DNA from: CALKJU01 sp046349355
GTDB taxonomy: Bacteria; Pseudomonadota; Alphaproteobacteria; Geminicoccales; Geminicoccaceae
DNA: 64,000 bases
Direction: 5' to 3'
NCBI GenBank assembly: GCA_046349355.1
Contig: JAXMCM010000022.1
Location: 1 to 64,000, forward strand
Shown here: one piece after another, positions 26,917 through 38,102 of the stretch
Layout: every line of letters starts with the position of its first letter
Position numbering within the stretch: the first letter of the stretch is position 1
Made by a program: the position numbers and the translations under genes
The notes under the pieces: generated by a model
What the model saw: only the letters and a program-made list of their open reading frames with translations
Told to the model about the DNA's origin: nothing
Databases searched by the model: none

Positions 26917-27744
26917 ATGACCGATGCCGACTGGCGTGCCGCCAACCTCGCCAACTGGGACGAGCGGGTGGCGGTCCACCTCAAGGCGCCCGGCTACGAT
27001 CTCGGGCCGCTGCGGACCGGCCGCGGCCGGCTGAACGCCATCGAGGAGGCCGAGCTGGGGCCGGTCGACGGCCTCAGGGTGCTGCACCTGCAGTGCCATT
27101 TCGGCCGCGACACGCTGACCCTCGCGCGGCGTGGCGCCGAGGTGGTCGGCCTCGACTTCTCGCTGCCGGCGGTCGAGGCGGCGCGGGCGCTGGCGGACGA
27201 GCTCGGGCTGGCCGACCGCGCCCGCTTCGTCCAGGCCGACCTCTACGACGCGGCCGCCGCCCTTCCCGAGCCGGCGGCGTTCGACCTCGTCTACGTGACC
27301 TGGGGTGCGCTCAACTGGCTGCCGGACATCCGCGGCTGGGCGCGGATCGTCGCCCATTTCCTGAAGCCCGGCGGCGAGCTCTACCTGCTGGAGGGACACC
27401 CGGCGATGCTGGTGTTCGACGACGCCAGCCCCGGCGTCGACGGCCGGCCGGGCTGGTTCGCGCCCTATTTCCAGCGCGATGCCGTGGTCATCGATTCCAC
27501 CGCCGACTACGCCGATCCGCAGGCCACCCTGCGCAACACGCGCACCTACGAGTGGATGCATCCGCTGGGCGAGGTGGTGACCGCCCTGCTCGACGCCGGC
27601 CTCGCCCTGCGCAGCCTGCGCGAGCACGACGCCCTGTCCTGGCAGGCCTTCAAGTGCTTGGTCGAGGGCGGGGACGGCCTGTTCCGCTGGCCGGACAAGC
27701 CCTGGCTGCCGCTGGCCTACTCGATCCGCGCGGCGAGGACCTAG
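26917..27744 (+). CDS. SAM-dependent class I methyltransferase
   Basis: 275 residues from ATG 26917. Rossmann-fold methyltransferase: motif I is unusual (VLHLQCHFGRDTLTLA), with the acidic residue of motif II in VVGLDFSLPAV and motif IV in DLVYVTWGALNWL. This Gln-Cys-His variant of motif I is seen in a bacterial subgroup of unknown substrate. It starts 11 bases after the quinone oxidoreductase and probably shares its transcript. Its stop overlaps the convergent NRDE gene by four bases. Confidence 0.85.
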   Translation: MTDADWRAANLANWDERVAVHLKAPGYDLGPLRTGRGRLNAIEEAELGPVDGLRVLHLQCHFGRDTLTLARRGAEVVGLDFSLPAVEAARALADELGLADRARFVQADLYDAAAALPEPAAFDLVYVTWGALNWLPDIRGWARIVAHFLKPGGELYLLEGHPAMLVFDDASPGVDGRPGWFAPYFQRDAVVIDSTADYADPQATLRNTRTYEWMHPLGEVVTALLDAGLALRSLREHDALSWQAFKCLVEGGDGLFRWPDKPWLPLAYSIRAART

Positions 27745-28481
27745 AGCCCGACCGGCCGGAACGGGACCTCGCCGGGGCGGCCGTCGGCGTGCAGCCAGAC
27801 GGGCTGCTCGCTCGGCCAGCGCGGCAGGGCGATGAGGCTGGCACTGCGCGTGCCGTAGGGACCGTCGGTGACGATGCACATGGCCGAGCGCGGCTCGCCG
27901 TCGTCGCCGCTGCGGTCGGCGAGCAGCCCGCTCCAGGCGGTCCAGTCGCCGGCAGCGGGATCGGGAGCCGCGGCGGCGGCGAAGCGCGGGCGGAAGCGGC
28001 GGGTGCGCGGCGACTGCGGATCGTCGAGCTCGCCGGCCTCGAGGAAGCTCAGGCCGTCCGGCAGGGCCCGCACGTCGATGGCGCCGTCGCCGGCATGGCG
28101 CAGCCACCACGCCGTCTGCGCATCGGCGACGAGCAGGTTGAAGGGGCGCCAGCCGGCGGGATCGAGCCCGGCCAGCGCCTCGGCGGCCTCGGCGGCGTCG
28201 GCGTGGTCCAGCGCATCCAGCACGATCTCGCCGCGGCTGCGCTTGCCGGCCTCGGGTCCCAGGGTGCCGCGGCGGTTGAGGATGGCGGCGACGACGCCGT
28301 CGTCGTTCACCCCGAGCCAGGAGCCCCCGGCGAGGCGGTCGAGGCCGGCCACCACATGCGGCCGGTCGGGCCAGTGGCGCCCCGGGGGCAGGCTCGGCCG
28401 GTCGGCCAGCTCGTCGCGGTTGGCGGCCAGCAGCAGCGGCCACGCGTCGCCGGGACGGCGGAGCACGACGACGGTACACAA
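27741..28481 (-). CDS. NRDE (TANGO2-like) protein
   Basis: 246 residues from a TTG start that gives the family-conserved Met-Cys-Thr N-terminus; Cys2 is invariant in this family. The defining NRDE motif appears in LLLAANRDELADRP (about 17-30), followed by GGSWLGVNDDGVVAAILNRRG. Family members are cytoplasmic; the eukaryotic TANGO2 homologue is linked to lipid and heme metabolism, but the bacterial role is undefined. Convergent with the methyltransferase and divergent from the ATPase zeta-subunit gene. Confidence 0.87.
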   Translation of the reverse strand: MCTVVVLRRPGDAWPLLLAANRDELADRPSLPPGRHWPDRPHVVAGLDRLAGGSWLGVNDDGVVAAILNRRGTLGPEAGKRSRGEIVLDALDHADAAEAAEALAGLDPAGWRPFNLLVADAQTAWWLRHAGDGAIDVRALPDGLSFLEAGELDDPQSPRTRRFRPRFAAAAAPDPAAGDWTAWSGLLADRSGDDGEPRSAMCIVTDGPYGTRSASLIALPRWPSEQPVWLHADGRPGEVPFRPVGL

Positions 28482-28579
28482 GGCCGCTCTCCCATGCGCT
28501 GCAACGCCTCGGCTGGTGGGCCGCCGGGGTGCGACCTATATACAGCCCGGCAGCCGCACGCCCAATCGACGGAGGTCAG

Positions 28580-28903
28580 ATGACGACGTTCCAGGACCGC
28601 GAGCGAGGCGAGGAACAGCGCCTCAAGCACAGCGAGGAGCTGCGCTTCAAGGTCCGCAACCGGCGCAACCGCCTGTTCGGGCAGTGGGTCGCCGAGACGC
28701 ATCTGGGCCTGAAGGGCGACGAGGCGGCGGCCTACGCCAAGGACGTCGTCATGGCCGACTTCGACTCGCCCGGCGACGACGACATGCTGGGCAAGGTCAA
28801 GGCCGACCTGGCCAAGGCCAAGATCGAGGTCAGCGACCATATCCTGCACAAGCATCTGGGCGAATGCGAGCAGGCCGCCCGCGCCCAGGTCATGGCGGAG
28901 TGA
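28580..28903 (+). CDS. ATP synthase F1 inhibitor zeta subunit (DUF1476)
   Basis: 107 residues from ATG 28580 with a GGAGGTCAG ribosome-binding site. DUF1476 corresponds to the alphaproteobacterial zeta inhibitor of F1-ATPase, first defined in Paracoccus. The N-terminal MTTFQDRERGEEQRLKHSEE segment is the likely inhibitory region that inserts into the catalytic interface, followed by a four-helix fold. It should block ATP hydrolysis by the synthase. The stop overlaps the next gene by GTGA. Confidence 0.92.
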   Translation: MTTFQDRERGEEQRLKHSEELRFKVRNRRNRLFGQWVAETHLGLKGDEAAAYAKDVVMADFDSPGDDDMLGKVKADLAKAKIEVSDHILHKHLGECEQAARAQVMAE

Positions 28904-29067
28904 GCGAGACGGCCGAGCCGGCGAGCCCGAACCCGCCGCCGGCCGCGCCGCCCGAGCCCGCCGTCACCGGCCCGGAGCAGAAGCCGGGCGAGCGCAACGG
29001 ACCCAAGGGTCCGGAGCCGACCCGCTACGGCGACTGGGAGACCGGCGGGCGGGTGAGCGATTTCTGA
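28900..29067 (+). CDS. DUF1674 / SdhAF4-type small protein
   Basis: 55 residues from GTG 28900, overlapping the preceding stop. The N-terminal half is Pro/Ala/Glu-rich and likely disordered; the C-terminus carries the DUF1674 signature GPEPTRYGDWE followed by GRVSDF. The mitochondrial homologue SDHAF4 assists maturation of the flavinylated succinate dehydrogenase subunit, so a role in complex II assembly is inferred. Pairing with the ATPase inhibitor links two small respiratory-chain accessory proteins. Confidence 0.85.
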   Translation: MSETAEPASPNPPPAAPPEPAVTGPEQKPGERNGPKGPEPTRYGDWETGGRVSDF

Positions 29068-29092
29068 TCGTCCCGCTGCCGCGCAAGGGGCC

Positions 29093-29971
29093 GTGCCCGG
29101 TACGGCCCTGGTCCTGATCCTCGCCATCAGCGTCCTGTGGGGCATCAACTGGCCGGCGATGCGGATGGCGGTCATCGAGCTGTCGCCGTGGACCTTCCGG
29201 GCGGTCTGCGTCGTCGTCGCCGGCGCCGGCCTGCTCGGCATCGCGGCGCTGGGCAAGGAGCCGATGTGGCCGCGCCGCGAGGCCTGGCCGCACATCGGCC
29301 TGCTCGCCATTTCCGGCGTCACCGCCTGGCAGATGCTGTCGGCCTTCGCGCTGCGCTACATCGGCGGCGGACACGGCGCCATCGTCGCCTACACCATGCC
29401 GATCTGGGCGGCGATCCTCTCGGCCTTCTGGCTCGGCGAGCGGCTCGACCTGCGCAAGTGGCTGGCGCTGGCGCTGGGCATGGCCGGCATGCTGGTGCTG
29501 CTGCGCGCCGATCTCGGCCATCTCGGCGAGGCGCCCCTGGGCGTCGCGCTGATGCTGGGCGCCTCCTTCGCCTGGGCGGTCTCGACGGTCGCCACCAAGA
29601 CCTATCGCTGGGGCATCGGGGTCATCGCCCTGTCGGGCTGGCAGCTGGTGCTGGGCGGCATCCCGATCGTCCTGGTCTGGCTGTGGCTGGAGCCGTCGCC
29701 GGACCTGTCGCAGCTGACCTGGCGGGGCGTGCTCGGCGTCGCCTACGCCGCCACGGTGGCGCTGATCTTCTGCTACACCGCGTTCATCAAGATCGTGACC
29801 CTGCTGCCGGCGACGGTGGCGGCGATCTCGACCCTCGCCATCCCGGTCGTCGGCGTGCTGAGCTCGGCCTGGTTCCTCGGCGAGCCGATCCAGGCCGGCG
29901 AGCTCGTGGCGCTGGCACTGGTCCTCGTCGCCCTCACGCTGGCCTTGCGGCCGCGCCTGAAGCGGGCGTAG
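29093..29971 (+). CDS. EamA-family DMT transporter
   Basis: 292 residues from GTG 29093. Ten predicted membrane helices arranged as two EamA repeats, starting with LILAISVLWGINWPAMRMAV and ending with ELVALALVLVALTLALRP. It belongs to the drug/metabolite transporter superfamily; the substrate cannot be read from the sequence. It follows the DUF1674 gene by 25 bases and ends 60 bases before recA, so the recA promoter must lie in or just after this gene. Confidence 0.87.
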   Translation: MPGTALVLILAISVLWGINWPAMRMAVIELSPWTFRAVCVVVAGAGLLGIAALGKEPMWPRREAWPHIGLLAISGVTAWQMLSAFALRYIGGGHGAIVAYTMPIWAAILSAFWLGERLDLRKWLALALGMAGMLVLLRADLGHLGEAPLGVALMLGASFAWAVSTVATKTYRWGIGVIALSGWQLVLGGIPIVLVWLWLEPSPDLSQLTWRGVLGVAYAATVALIFCYTAFIKIVTLLPATVAAISTLAIPVVGVLSSAWFLGEPIQAGELVALALVLVALTLALRPRLKRA

Positions 29972-29986
29972 CAACGCACCAGATCT

Positions 29987-30005
29987 TGTGGCGTTAACCG
30001 CCACA
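29987..30005. promoter_or_regulatory. Inverted repeat upstream of recA
   Basis: TGTGGCG (29987-29993) and CGCCACA (29999-30005) flank TTAAC, forming a perfect 7-bp stem 26 bases before the recA start. It could be an operator or a leader hairpin. It does not resemble the alphaproteobacterial LexA box (GTTC-N7-GTTC). Confidence 0.4.
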
Positions 30006-30031
30006 GAACCCCCAGCCTTACGGGATCCCCC

Positions 30032-31087
30032 ATGGCCGAGCCCGCCACCACCCGCCGTCCCGACGACCGCACGCGTGCGCTGGATGCGGCTTTGGCGCAG
30101 ATCGAGCGGGCGTTCGGCAAGGGCTCGGTGATGCGGCTGGGCCAGCGCGAGGGGGCTGGCGAGGCGATCGACGTGGTGTCGACGGGCTCCTTGGGGCTGG
30201 ACCTGGCCTTGGGCGTGGGCGGGGTGCCGCGCGGCCGGGTGGTGGAGATCTTCGGGCCGGAGAGCTCGGGCAAGACGACGCTGACGCTGCACATCATCGC
30301 CGAGGCGCAGCGCAAGGGTGGCCAGGCGGCGTTCATCGACGCCGAGCACGCGCTCGACCCGTCCTATGCGAAGAAGCTCGGGGTTGACGTCGACCAGCTC
30401 CTGATCAGCCAGCCGGACACCGGCGAGCAGGCGCTGGAGATCTGCGACACCCTGGTGCGCTCAGGGGCCATCGACGTGGTGGTGATCGATTCGGTGGCGG
30501 CGCTGGTGCCCAAGGCCGAGCTCGAGGGCGAGATGGGCGAGAGCCTGCCCGGGCTGCAGGCGCGGCTGATGAGCCAGGCCTTGCGCAAGCTGACGGCGTC
30601 GATCAGCCGGTCGCGGACGCTGGTGATCTTCACCAACCAGATCCGCAGCAAGATCGGGGTGATGTTCGGCAGCCCGGAGACGACGACCGGCGGCAACGCG
30701 CTGAAGTTCTACGCCAGCGTGCGGCTCGACGTGCGCCGGATCGGCAGCGTCAAGGACAAGGACGCGGCGGTCGGCAACCAGACCCGGGTGAAGGTGGTCA
30801 AGAACAAGCTGGCCCCGCCGTTCCGCGTGGTCGAGTTCGACATCATGTTCGGCGAGGGGATCAGCAAGACCGGCGAGCTGATCGACCTCGGGATCAAGGC
30901 CGGCCTGGTCGAGAAGTCGGGCAGCTGGCTGAGCTACCAGAGCCAGCGGATCGGCCAGGGCCGGGAGAACGCCAAGACCTTCCTGCGCGACCACCCGGAG
31001 GTCGCCGGCGACCTCGAGACCCGCATCCGCACCGCCGCCGGCGACGTCGTCAGCCTCGAGCCACCCGGCGCCGGCAGCGACGACTAG
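30032..31087 (+). CDS. recA: Recombinase RecA
   Basis: 351 residues. DNA-dependent ATPase for homologous recombination and SOS activation. Walker A is GPESSGKTT; the N-terminal KGSVMRLGQ, the Walker B strand DVVVIDSVAALVP, and the RSRTLVIFTNQIRSKIGVM and TTGGNALKFYASVRLDVRR blocks are intact. The C-terminal region is short and modestly acidic (AGSDD). I see no LexA-type box in the 60 bases upstream. The downstream alaS has its own promoter. Confidence 0.98.
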   Translation: MAEPATTRRPDDRTRALDAALAQIERAFGKGSVMRLGQREGAGEAIDVVSTGSLGLDLALGVGGVPRGRVVEIFGPESSGKTTLTLHIIAEAQRKGGQAAFIDAEHALDPSYAKKLGVDVDQLLISQPDTGEQALEICDTLVRSGAIDVVVIDSVAALVPKAELEGEMGESLPGLQARLMSQALRKLTASISRSRTLVIFTNQIRSKIGVMFGSPETTTGGNALKFYASVRLDVRRIGSVKDKDAAVGNQTRVKVVKNKLAPPFRVVEFDIMFGEGISKTGELIDLGIKAGLVEKSGSWLSYQSQRIGQGRENAKTFLRDHPEVAGDLETRIRTAAGDVVSLEPPGAGSDD

Positions 31088-31118
31088 CCAGGCCCAGCGC
31101 GCAGCCCCCGGCGGCCGG

Positions 31119-31147
31119 TTGGCGCCTGCGGGAGGGGCGGATATAAG
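31119..31147 (+). promoter_or_regulatory. alaS promoter
   Basis: TTGGCG at 31119-31124, a 17-base spacer and TATAAG at 31142-31147, in the recA-alaS gap. The TATA element stands out from very GC-rich surroundings. The predicted transcript starts near 31154, about 50 bases before the alaS ATG. Confidence 0.6.
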
Positions 31148-31202
31148 GGCGCGCCGCGCCGAGCGGCAGCGTTTCCCTGCGCCTCAGCCTCGAGTCGACC
31201 GC

Positions 31203-33842
<2,640 letters not shown>

Positions 33843-33851
33843 GCCGCGCGT

Positions 33852-34979
33852 TTGTTCTACAGCTTCTACGAGCTGCAGCGGCTGGCGCTGGGTCCGCTGC
33901 TGGGGGCCCTGCGCATGCCGCCGGGGGCCGCCGGCTGGCAGCGCCCGTTCTGGGCCTGGGGCGAGGTGCTGGCGCGCAGCGCCGAGGCCGGCGAGGCGCG
34001 GCCGGTGCCGGTCGAGGCTGCGGTCGCGCACGACCTCGGCGGTCCGCTCGAGGCGGCGGAGGTCGCAAGCACACCGTTCGTGCGCGTCGTCCGGATGCGC
34101 CGGCCGGGCGGACCGTCGCGCCCGATCCTGCTGGCGGCGCCGCACTCGGGCTACGCCGCGGCGGTGATGTCGCCGCTGGCGATCGCGCTGCTGGGCGCCG
34201 GCGAGGTCTGGGTCACCGACTGGATCGATGCCCGGCTGGTACCGGCCGGCGAAGGACGCTTCGGCCTCGCCGAGCAGACGGCGCTGCTGGCCGGCCTCGC
34301 CCGCGAGCTGGGCGGCCGCGCCCATCTGGTCGGCGTGTCGCAGTCGGTGGTGCCGCTGATGGCGGCGGCGATCGAGGGCGGTGCCGCCTCGCTGGTGCTG
34401 CTCGGCGGCCCGGCCGACCCGCGGCCGTCGCCGACGCCGCTGCAGCAGGCGCTGGCGCTGCTGCCGCCCGGCGCGCTGGAGCAGCAGTCGGTGACCACGG
34501 TGCCGCCGCGCTATCCCGGTGCCGGCCGGCGGGTCTTTCCGGCGGTGCTGCAGCTGATGACCTACGCGACGGCGACGCCGGCGACCTATCTCGACGTCCA
34601 GTCGGGCCTGCTGGCCGAGCTGAGCGGCGGCAAGGGCAACGGCTACGACCGCCAGCACGCCGACCTGCACCGCCTGCTCGACGTGCCGGCCGAGCTGTTC
34701 GTCGAGACGCTGGAGCACGCGGTGCGCACGCCGCTGCCGCTGCCCGACGGCGACGGGCTGCGCGGCGTGCCGGTGCTGACCGTCGAGGCCGGTGCGGACG
34801 GCCTGGTCGGCCCCGGCCAGACCCATGCCGCCCATGCCCGGCTGGCGCGCTTGGGCGCCCGGGCGATGCCGACGACGACGGTGCCCGACGCCGCCCACCA
34901 CGAGCTGTTCACGGGCCCGCGCCTGGGCCGCGAGATCGGCCCGCTGCTGCGGACGTTCTACGCCGCCGCCGACGGCTGA
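33852..34979 (+). CDS. Intracellular PHB depolymerase-like protein
   Basis: 375 residues from TTG 33852, giving the family N-terminus MFYSFYELQR. It resembles intracellular polyhydroxybutyrate depolymerases (PhaZ, PHB_depo_C): VTDWIDARLVP is the family signature, and DGLVGPGQTHAA and DAAHHELFTG fit the Asp and His part of the triad. The nucleophile position usually reads as a Cys in a CQP-type box; here it is GVSQSVVPL, with Ser. It should hydrolyse stored PHB or a related ester, unless the change alters function. Cotranscription with alaS is likely from the nine-base gap. Confidence 0.82.
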   Translation: MFYSFYELQRLALGPLLGALRMPPGAAGWQRPFWAWGEVLARSAEAGEARPVPVEAAVAHDLGGPLEAAEVASTPFVRVVRMRRPGGPSRPILLAAPHSGYAAAVMSPLAIALLGAGEVWVTDWIDARLVPAGEGRFGLAEQTALLAGLARELGGRAHLVGVSQSVVPLMAAAIEGGAASLVLLGGPADPRPSPTPLQQALALLPPGALEQQSVTTVPPRYPGAGRRVFPAVLQLMTYATATPATYLDVQSGLLAELSGGKGNGYDRQHADLHRLLDVPAELFVETLEHAVRTPLPLPDGDGLRGVPVLTVEAGADGLVGPGQTHAAHARLARLGARAMPTTTVPDAAHHELFTGPRLGREIGPLLRTFYAAADG

Positions 34980-35053
34980 GGCCCGGCACCCTTCACGAAG
35001 CCGATCATCGGGACCATATGCCGGTCGGTTCGTGCAGACCGGGAAAGGGACCG

Positions 35054-35359
35054 ATGTCGACCTCGCTCCAGGAAGAGCGGCTCATGCGCTACGACGCCGG
35101 CAAGCGGGCGGCGTGGCTGGCCTACGTGCTGTGGTTCTTCCTCGGCTGGTTCGGCGTGCACCGCTTCTACCTCGGCCGCTGGGTGTCGGGCTTCCTGATG
35201 CTGGCGCTCAACGGCATCTCGTGGGTGCTGCACTTCGTGCTGATCGGCTTCCTCGGCTTCGCCGTGCTGGGCCTGTGGTGGCTGATCGACGCCCTGCTGA
35301 TCCCGAGCATGACCCGCAGCTACAACGAGCGGCTGATCGACCGCATCGTCAGGCGCTGA
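35054..35359 (+). CDS. TM2-domain membrane protein
   Basis: 101 residues from ATG 35054, 74 bases after the depolymerase gene. Two membrane helices with the TM2 pattern: AYVLWFFLGWFGVHRFYLG, then GFAVLGLWWLIDALLIPSM, the second containing the conserved WWLID-type acidic position. The cytoplasmic tail is basic (RLIDRIVRR). TM2 proteins are widespread with no agreed function. Convergent with the ProX-type gene six bases away. Confidence 0.85.
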   Translation: MSTSLQEERLMRYDAGKRAAWLAYVLWFFLGWFGVHRFYLGRWVSGFLMLALNGISWVLHFVLIGFLGFAVLGLWWLIDALLIPSMTRSYNERLIDRIVRR

Positions 35360-35365
35360 CGCCGC

Positions 35366-35866
35366 TCAGGCGACGACGTCGATCTCGCTGACGACCGGCT
35401 CGTGGCCGGTCGTGCGGATGAAGCGGACGAGGTCGCCGGTGCCGATCACCGTGCTGGCGGTGTTGCGCAGCGGGTGGCAGTTCAGCCGGTCGTGATCGAG
35501 CAGGGCCTTGTCGAGCACCGGCTGGACCCGCTGCGCCGTGTCGTTGACGATGGCGAGCGGCGTCACCGAGCCCGGCTCGACGCCCAGCACTTCCTTCAGC
35601 AGCTCGGCCTTGCCGAAGGAGAAGCGTGCCGCGCCCAGCCGCCGCGACAGCGCGTTGAGGTCGACGCGCAGGTCGTGCCGGCAGGTCACCAGCCAGAGCT
35701 TGTCCTTCTTGTCCTTGAGGAACAGGTTCTTGACGTGGGCCCCGGGCACGGCCGCCGTGTACTGCAGCGATTCCTCGACCGTGAACACCGCCGGATGGGT
35801 GTGGGTCTCGGTCGCGATGCCGAGCTCGGCCAGGCGGCCGAGGATCTGGTCGATCTCGGTGAGCAT
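35366..35866 (-). CDS. Prolyl-tRNA editing protein (ProX/YbaK family)
   Basis: 166 residues. INS-superfamily trans-editing deacylase that most likely hydrolyses Ala-tRNA(Pro). The conserved catalytic lysine lies in HVKNLFLKDKKDKLWLVT; other family features are EHTHTHPAVFTVEES-like entry (ETHTHPAVFTVEES), FGKAELLKEVLGVEPGSVTP and NDTAQRVQPVLDKALL. Length and order fit the short ProX/PrdX form rather than YbaK. Divergent from the flavoprotein reductase gene. Confidence 0.88.
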   Translation of the reverse strand: MLTEIDQILGRLAELGIATETHTHPAVFTVEESLQYTAAVPGAHVKNLFLKDKKDKLWLVTCRHDLRVDLNALSRRLGAARFSFGKAELLKEVLGVEPGSVTPLAIVNDTAQRVQPVLDKALLDHDRLNCHPLRNTASTVIGTGDLVRFIRTTGHEPVVSEIDVVA

Positions 35867-35958
35867 GGGCGGCTCCTAGCCGCCGCCCGGTTCCATCACA
35901 AGGGGCGTCACGGCCTCGTCAGTTGCGGTGAAGCGAACAAGGCTGCTCTCCTCGCCGC

Positions 35959-37374
35959 ATGAGCGAGCTCGTGCAGACCGACCTCTGCGTCATCGGCGCC
36001 GGCTCGGCGGGCCTGTCGGTGGCGGCGGGCGCCGCGCAGCTGGGCCGGCCGACCGTGCTGGTCGAGGCGCATCGCATGGGCGGCGACTGCCTGAACACCG
36101 GCTGCGTGCCGTCCAAGAGCCTGCTGGCGGCGGCGCACGCGGCGCAGGCGATGCGCGATGGTGCCCGCTTCGGCGTGCGGCCGGTCGACCCCGACATCGA
36201 CTTCGCCGCCGTCGGCGCGCATGTCCGCGACGTCATCGCCGGCATCGCCCCGCACGACAGCCAGGAGCGCTTCGAGGGCCTCGGTGTCACCGTGCTGCGC
36301 GGCCAGGCGCGCTTTCGCATGGGCGACGAGATCGAGGTCGACGGGCGCCGCGTGCGGGCCCGGCGCTTCGTCGTCGCCACCGGCAGCCGCGCCGCGGTGC
36401 CGCCGGTGCCGGGCCTCGACGCGGTGCCGTACCTCACCAACGAGACCGTGTTCGAGCTCGCCGAGCGGCCGGCGCACCTGATCGTGCTGGGCGGCGGGCC
36501 GATCGGCTGCGAGCTGGGCCAGGCCTTCCGCCGGCTGGGTGCGGCCGTCACCCTCGTCGACCTCGGGCCGATCCTACCCAAGGACGACCCGGAGCTGGTG
36601 GCGGTCGTCCGCGACCGGCTGCAGGCCGAGGGCATCGTCCTGCGCGAGCGGGTGAAGGTTCTGGCCGCCGAGCCGGGCCCGGCCCTGGTCGTCGAGGCCG
36701 ACGGCCGGACGGAGCAGATCGTCGGCAGCCACCTGCTGGTCGCGGCGGGGCGCCGGCCCAACGTCGAAGGCCTCGACCTCGAGCGTGCCGGCATCGCCTT
36801 CGACAAGCGCGGCATCATCGTCGACCGCGGCCTGCGCACCACCAACCGGAAGGTCTACGCCATCGGCGACGTGGCCGGCGGCCTGCAGTTCACCCATGTC
36901 GCCGGCTGGCATGGCGGCCTCGTCATCCGCAATGCCCTGTTCCGCCTGCCGGTCGATGCGACACCCAAGGCGATCCCCTGGGTCACCTACACCGACCCCG
37001 AGCTGGCGTCGGTCGGTCTCGGCGAGGCGGCGGCGCGCGAGCACGGCCATGCCGTCGAGGTCGTGCGCTGGCCGTTCGCCGAGAACGACCGGGCGCGGGC
37101 CGAGCGGCGCACCGAGGGCCTGGTCAAGGTCATCGTCGGCCGCCGCGGCCGCATCCTCGGCGCGGCGATCGCCGGCGCGCATGCCGGCGAGCTGATCCTG
37201 CCCTGGGTGCTGGCGCTGCAGCAGGGCCTGAAGCTGTCGGCGATGGCCTCGGTCGTCGCCCCCTACCCGACGCTGTCGGAGGCGTCGAAGCGCGCGGCCG
37301 GCGCCTGGTACACGCCGAAGCTGTTCGCGCCGAGGACCCGGCAGATCGTCGGCTGGCTGGCGAGGCTCGGATGA
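35959..37374 (+). CDS. FAD-dependent dihydrolipoamide/mercuric reductase-like oxidoreductase
   Basis: 471 residues. Class I flavoprotein disulfide reductase: FAD motif GAGSAGLSVAAGA, redox-active pair in GGDCLNTGCVPSKS, NAD(P) motif VLGGGPIGCELG, second FAD motif AIGDVAGG, and a C-terminal dimerisation domain (residues about 345-460). The C-terminal His-Glu pair typical of lipoamide dehydrogenase (HAHPT-like) is replaced by VVAPYPTLSEASKRA, the pattern of mercuric-reductase-like proteins of unknown substrate. No metal-binding N-terminal domain. Its stop overlaps the TVP38 gene by ATGA, a pairing common in bacteria. Confidence 0.88.
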   Translation: MSELVQTDLCVIGAGSAGLSVAAGAAQLGRPTVLVEAHRMGGDCLNTGCVPSKSLLAAAHAAQAMRDGARFGVRPVDPDIDFAAVGAHVRDVIAGIAPHDSQERFEGLGVTVLRGQARFRMGDEIEVDGRRVRARRFVVATGSRAAVPPVPGLDAVPYLTNETVFELAERPAHLIVLGGGPIGCELGQAFRRLGAAVTLVDLGPILPKDDPELVAVVRDRLQAEGIVLRERVKVLAAEPGPALVVEADGRTEQIVGSHLLVAAGRRPNVEGLDLERAGIAFDKRGIIVDRGLRTTNRKVYAIGDVAGGLQFTHVAGWHGGLVIRNALFRLPVDATPKAIPWVTYTDPELASVGLGEAAAREHGHAVEVVRWPFAENDRARAERRTEGLVKVIVGRRGRILGAAIAGAHAGELILPWVLALQQGLKLSAMASVVAPYPTLSEASKRAAGAWYTPKLFAPRTRQIVGWLARLG

Positions 37375-38102
37375 CGGCGGCCCGGCCGATGACGCCGACG
37401 GGCACCGGGTGGCTTCGCCGGCTCTGGCCGCTGCTGGCGCTGGCGGCGACGGTGGCGCTGGTCTTCGCGCTCGGGCTCGACCGCTACCTGCGGCTCGAGG
37501 TGCTGCAGCAGAACCGCGAGCAGCTGCTCGACCTCGTCGCCCGGCGGCCGGTGGCGACGGCGCTGGTCTATCTCGCGATCTATGCCGCGGCCGTGGCGCT
37601 GTCGCTGCCGGGAGCGGTGATCCTGACCCTTGCCGGCGGCTTCCTGTTCGGCACCGCCGTCGCCAGCGGGCTCGTCGTGATCGGGGCCACGCTCGGCGCC
37701 TGCCTCGTCTTCCTGATCGCCCGCACGGCGCTGGGCGACGCGCTGCGGGCCCGGGCGGGTCCGTGGCTGTCGCGGATGGAGGCCGGCTTCGCCCGCAACG
37801 CCTTCAGCTACCTGCTGGTGCTGCGGCTGGTCCCGCTGTTCCCGTTCTGGCTGGTCAACCTGGTACCGGCCTTCCTCGGCGTCCCGCTCGGCACCTTCGC
37901 CGCGGCGACCCTGATCGGGATCGTGCCGGGTGCGGTCGTCTACGCCAGCGTCGGCGCCGGGCTGGGTGCCGTATTCGACGCCGGCGGCACGCCGGACCTC
38001 GGCCTCATCCTGCAGCCGCGCGTGCTGTTGCCGCTGCTCGGCCTCGCCCTGCTGGCGCTGGTGCCGGTGGCGTACCGGCGGTGGAAGGGCGGCCGGAGCT
38101 AG
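37371..38102 (+). CDS. TVP38/TMEM64 (SNARE-associated/DedA-like) membrane protein
   Basis: 243 residues. Integral membrane protein with about six helices. The central domain shows the VTT-type pattern: LPGAVILTLAGGFLFGT, then VGAT-like LGACLVFLIAR and RLVPLFPFWLVNLVPAFLGV, ending FAAATLIGIVPGAVVYAS. Family members are proposed lipid transporters or scramblase-like. Translationally coupled to the upstream flavoprotein reductase, suggesting a joint redox or membrane function. Its 3' end overlaps convergent accA by four bases. Confidence 0.88.
   Translation: MTAARPMTPTGTGWLRRLWPLLALAATVALVFALGLDRYLRLEVLQQNREQLLDLVARRPVATALVYLAIYAAAVALSLPGAVILTLAGGFLFGTAVASGLVVIGATLGACLVFLIARTALGDALRARAGPWLSRMEAGFARNAFSYLLVLRLVPLFPFWLVNLVPAFLGVPLGTFAAATLIGIVPGAVVYASVGAGLGAVFDAGGTPDLGLILQPRVLLPLLGLALLALVPVAYRRWKGGRS

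Noticed and set aside
29972..30031. Search for an SOS (LexA) box upstream of recA
   Set aside because: No GTTC-N7-GTTC or GAAC-N7-GAAC pattern was present, so none is reported.
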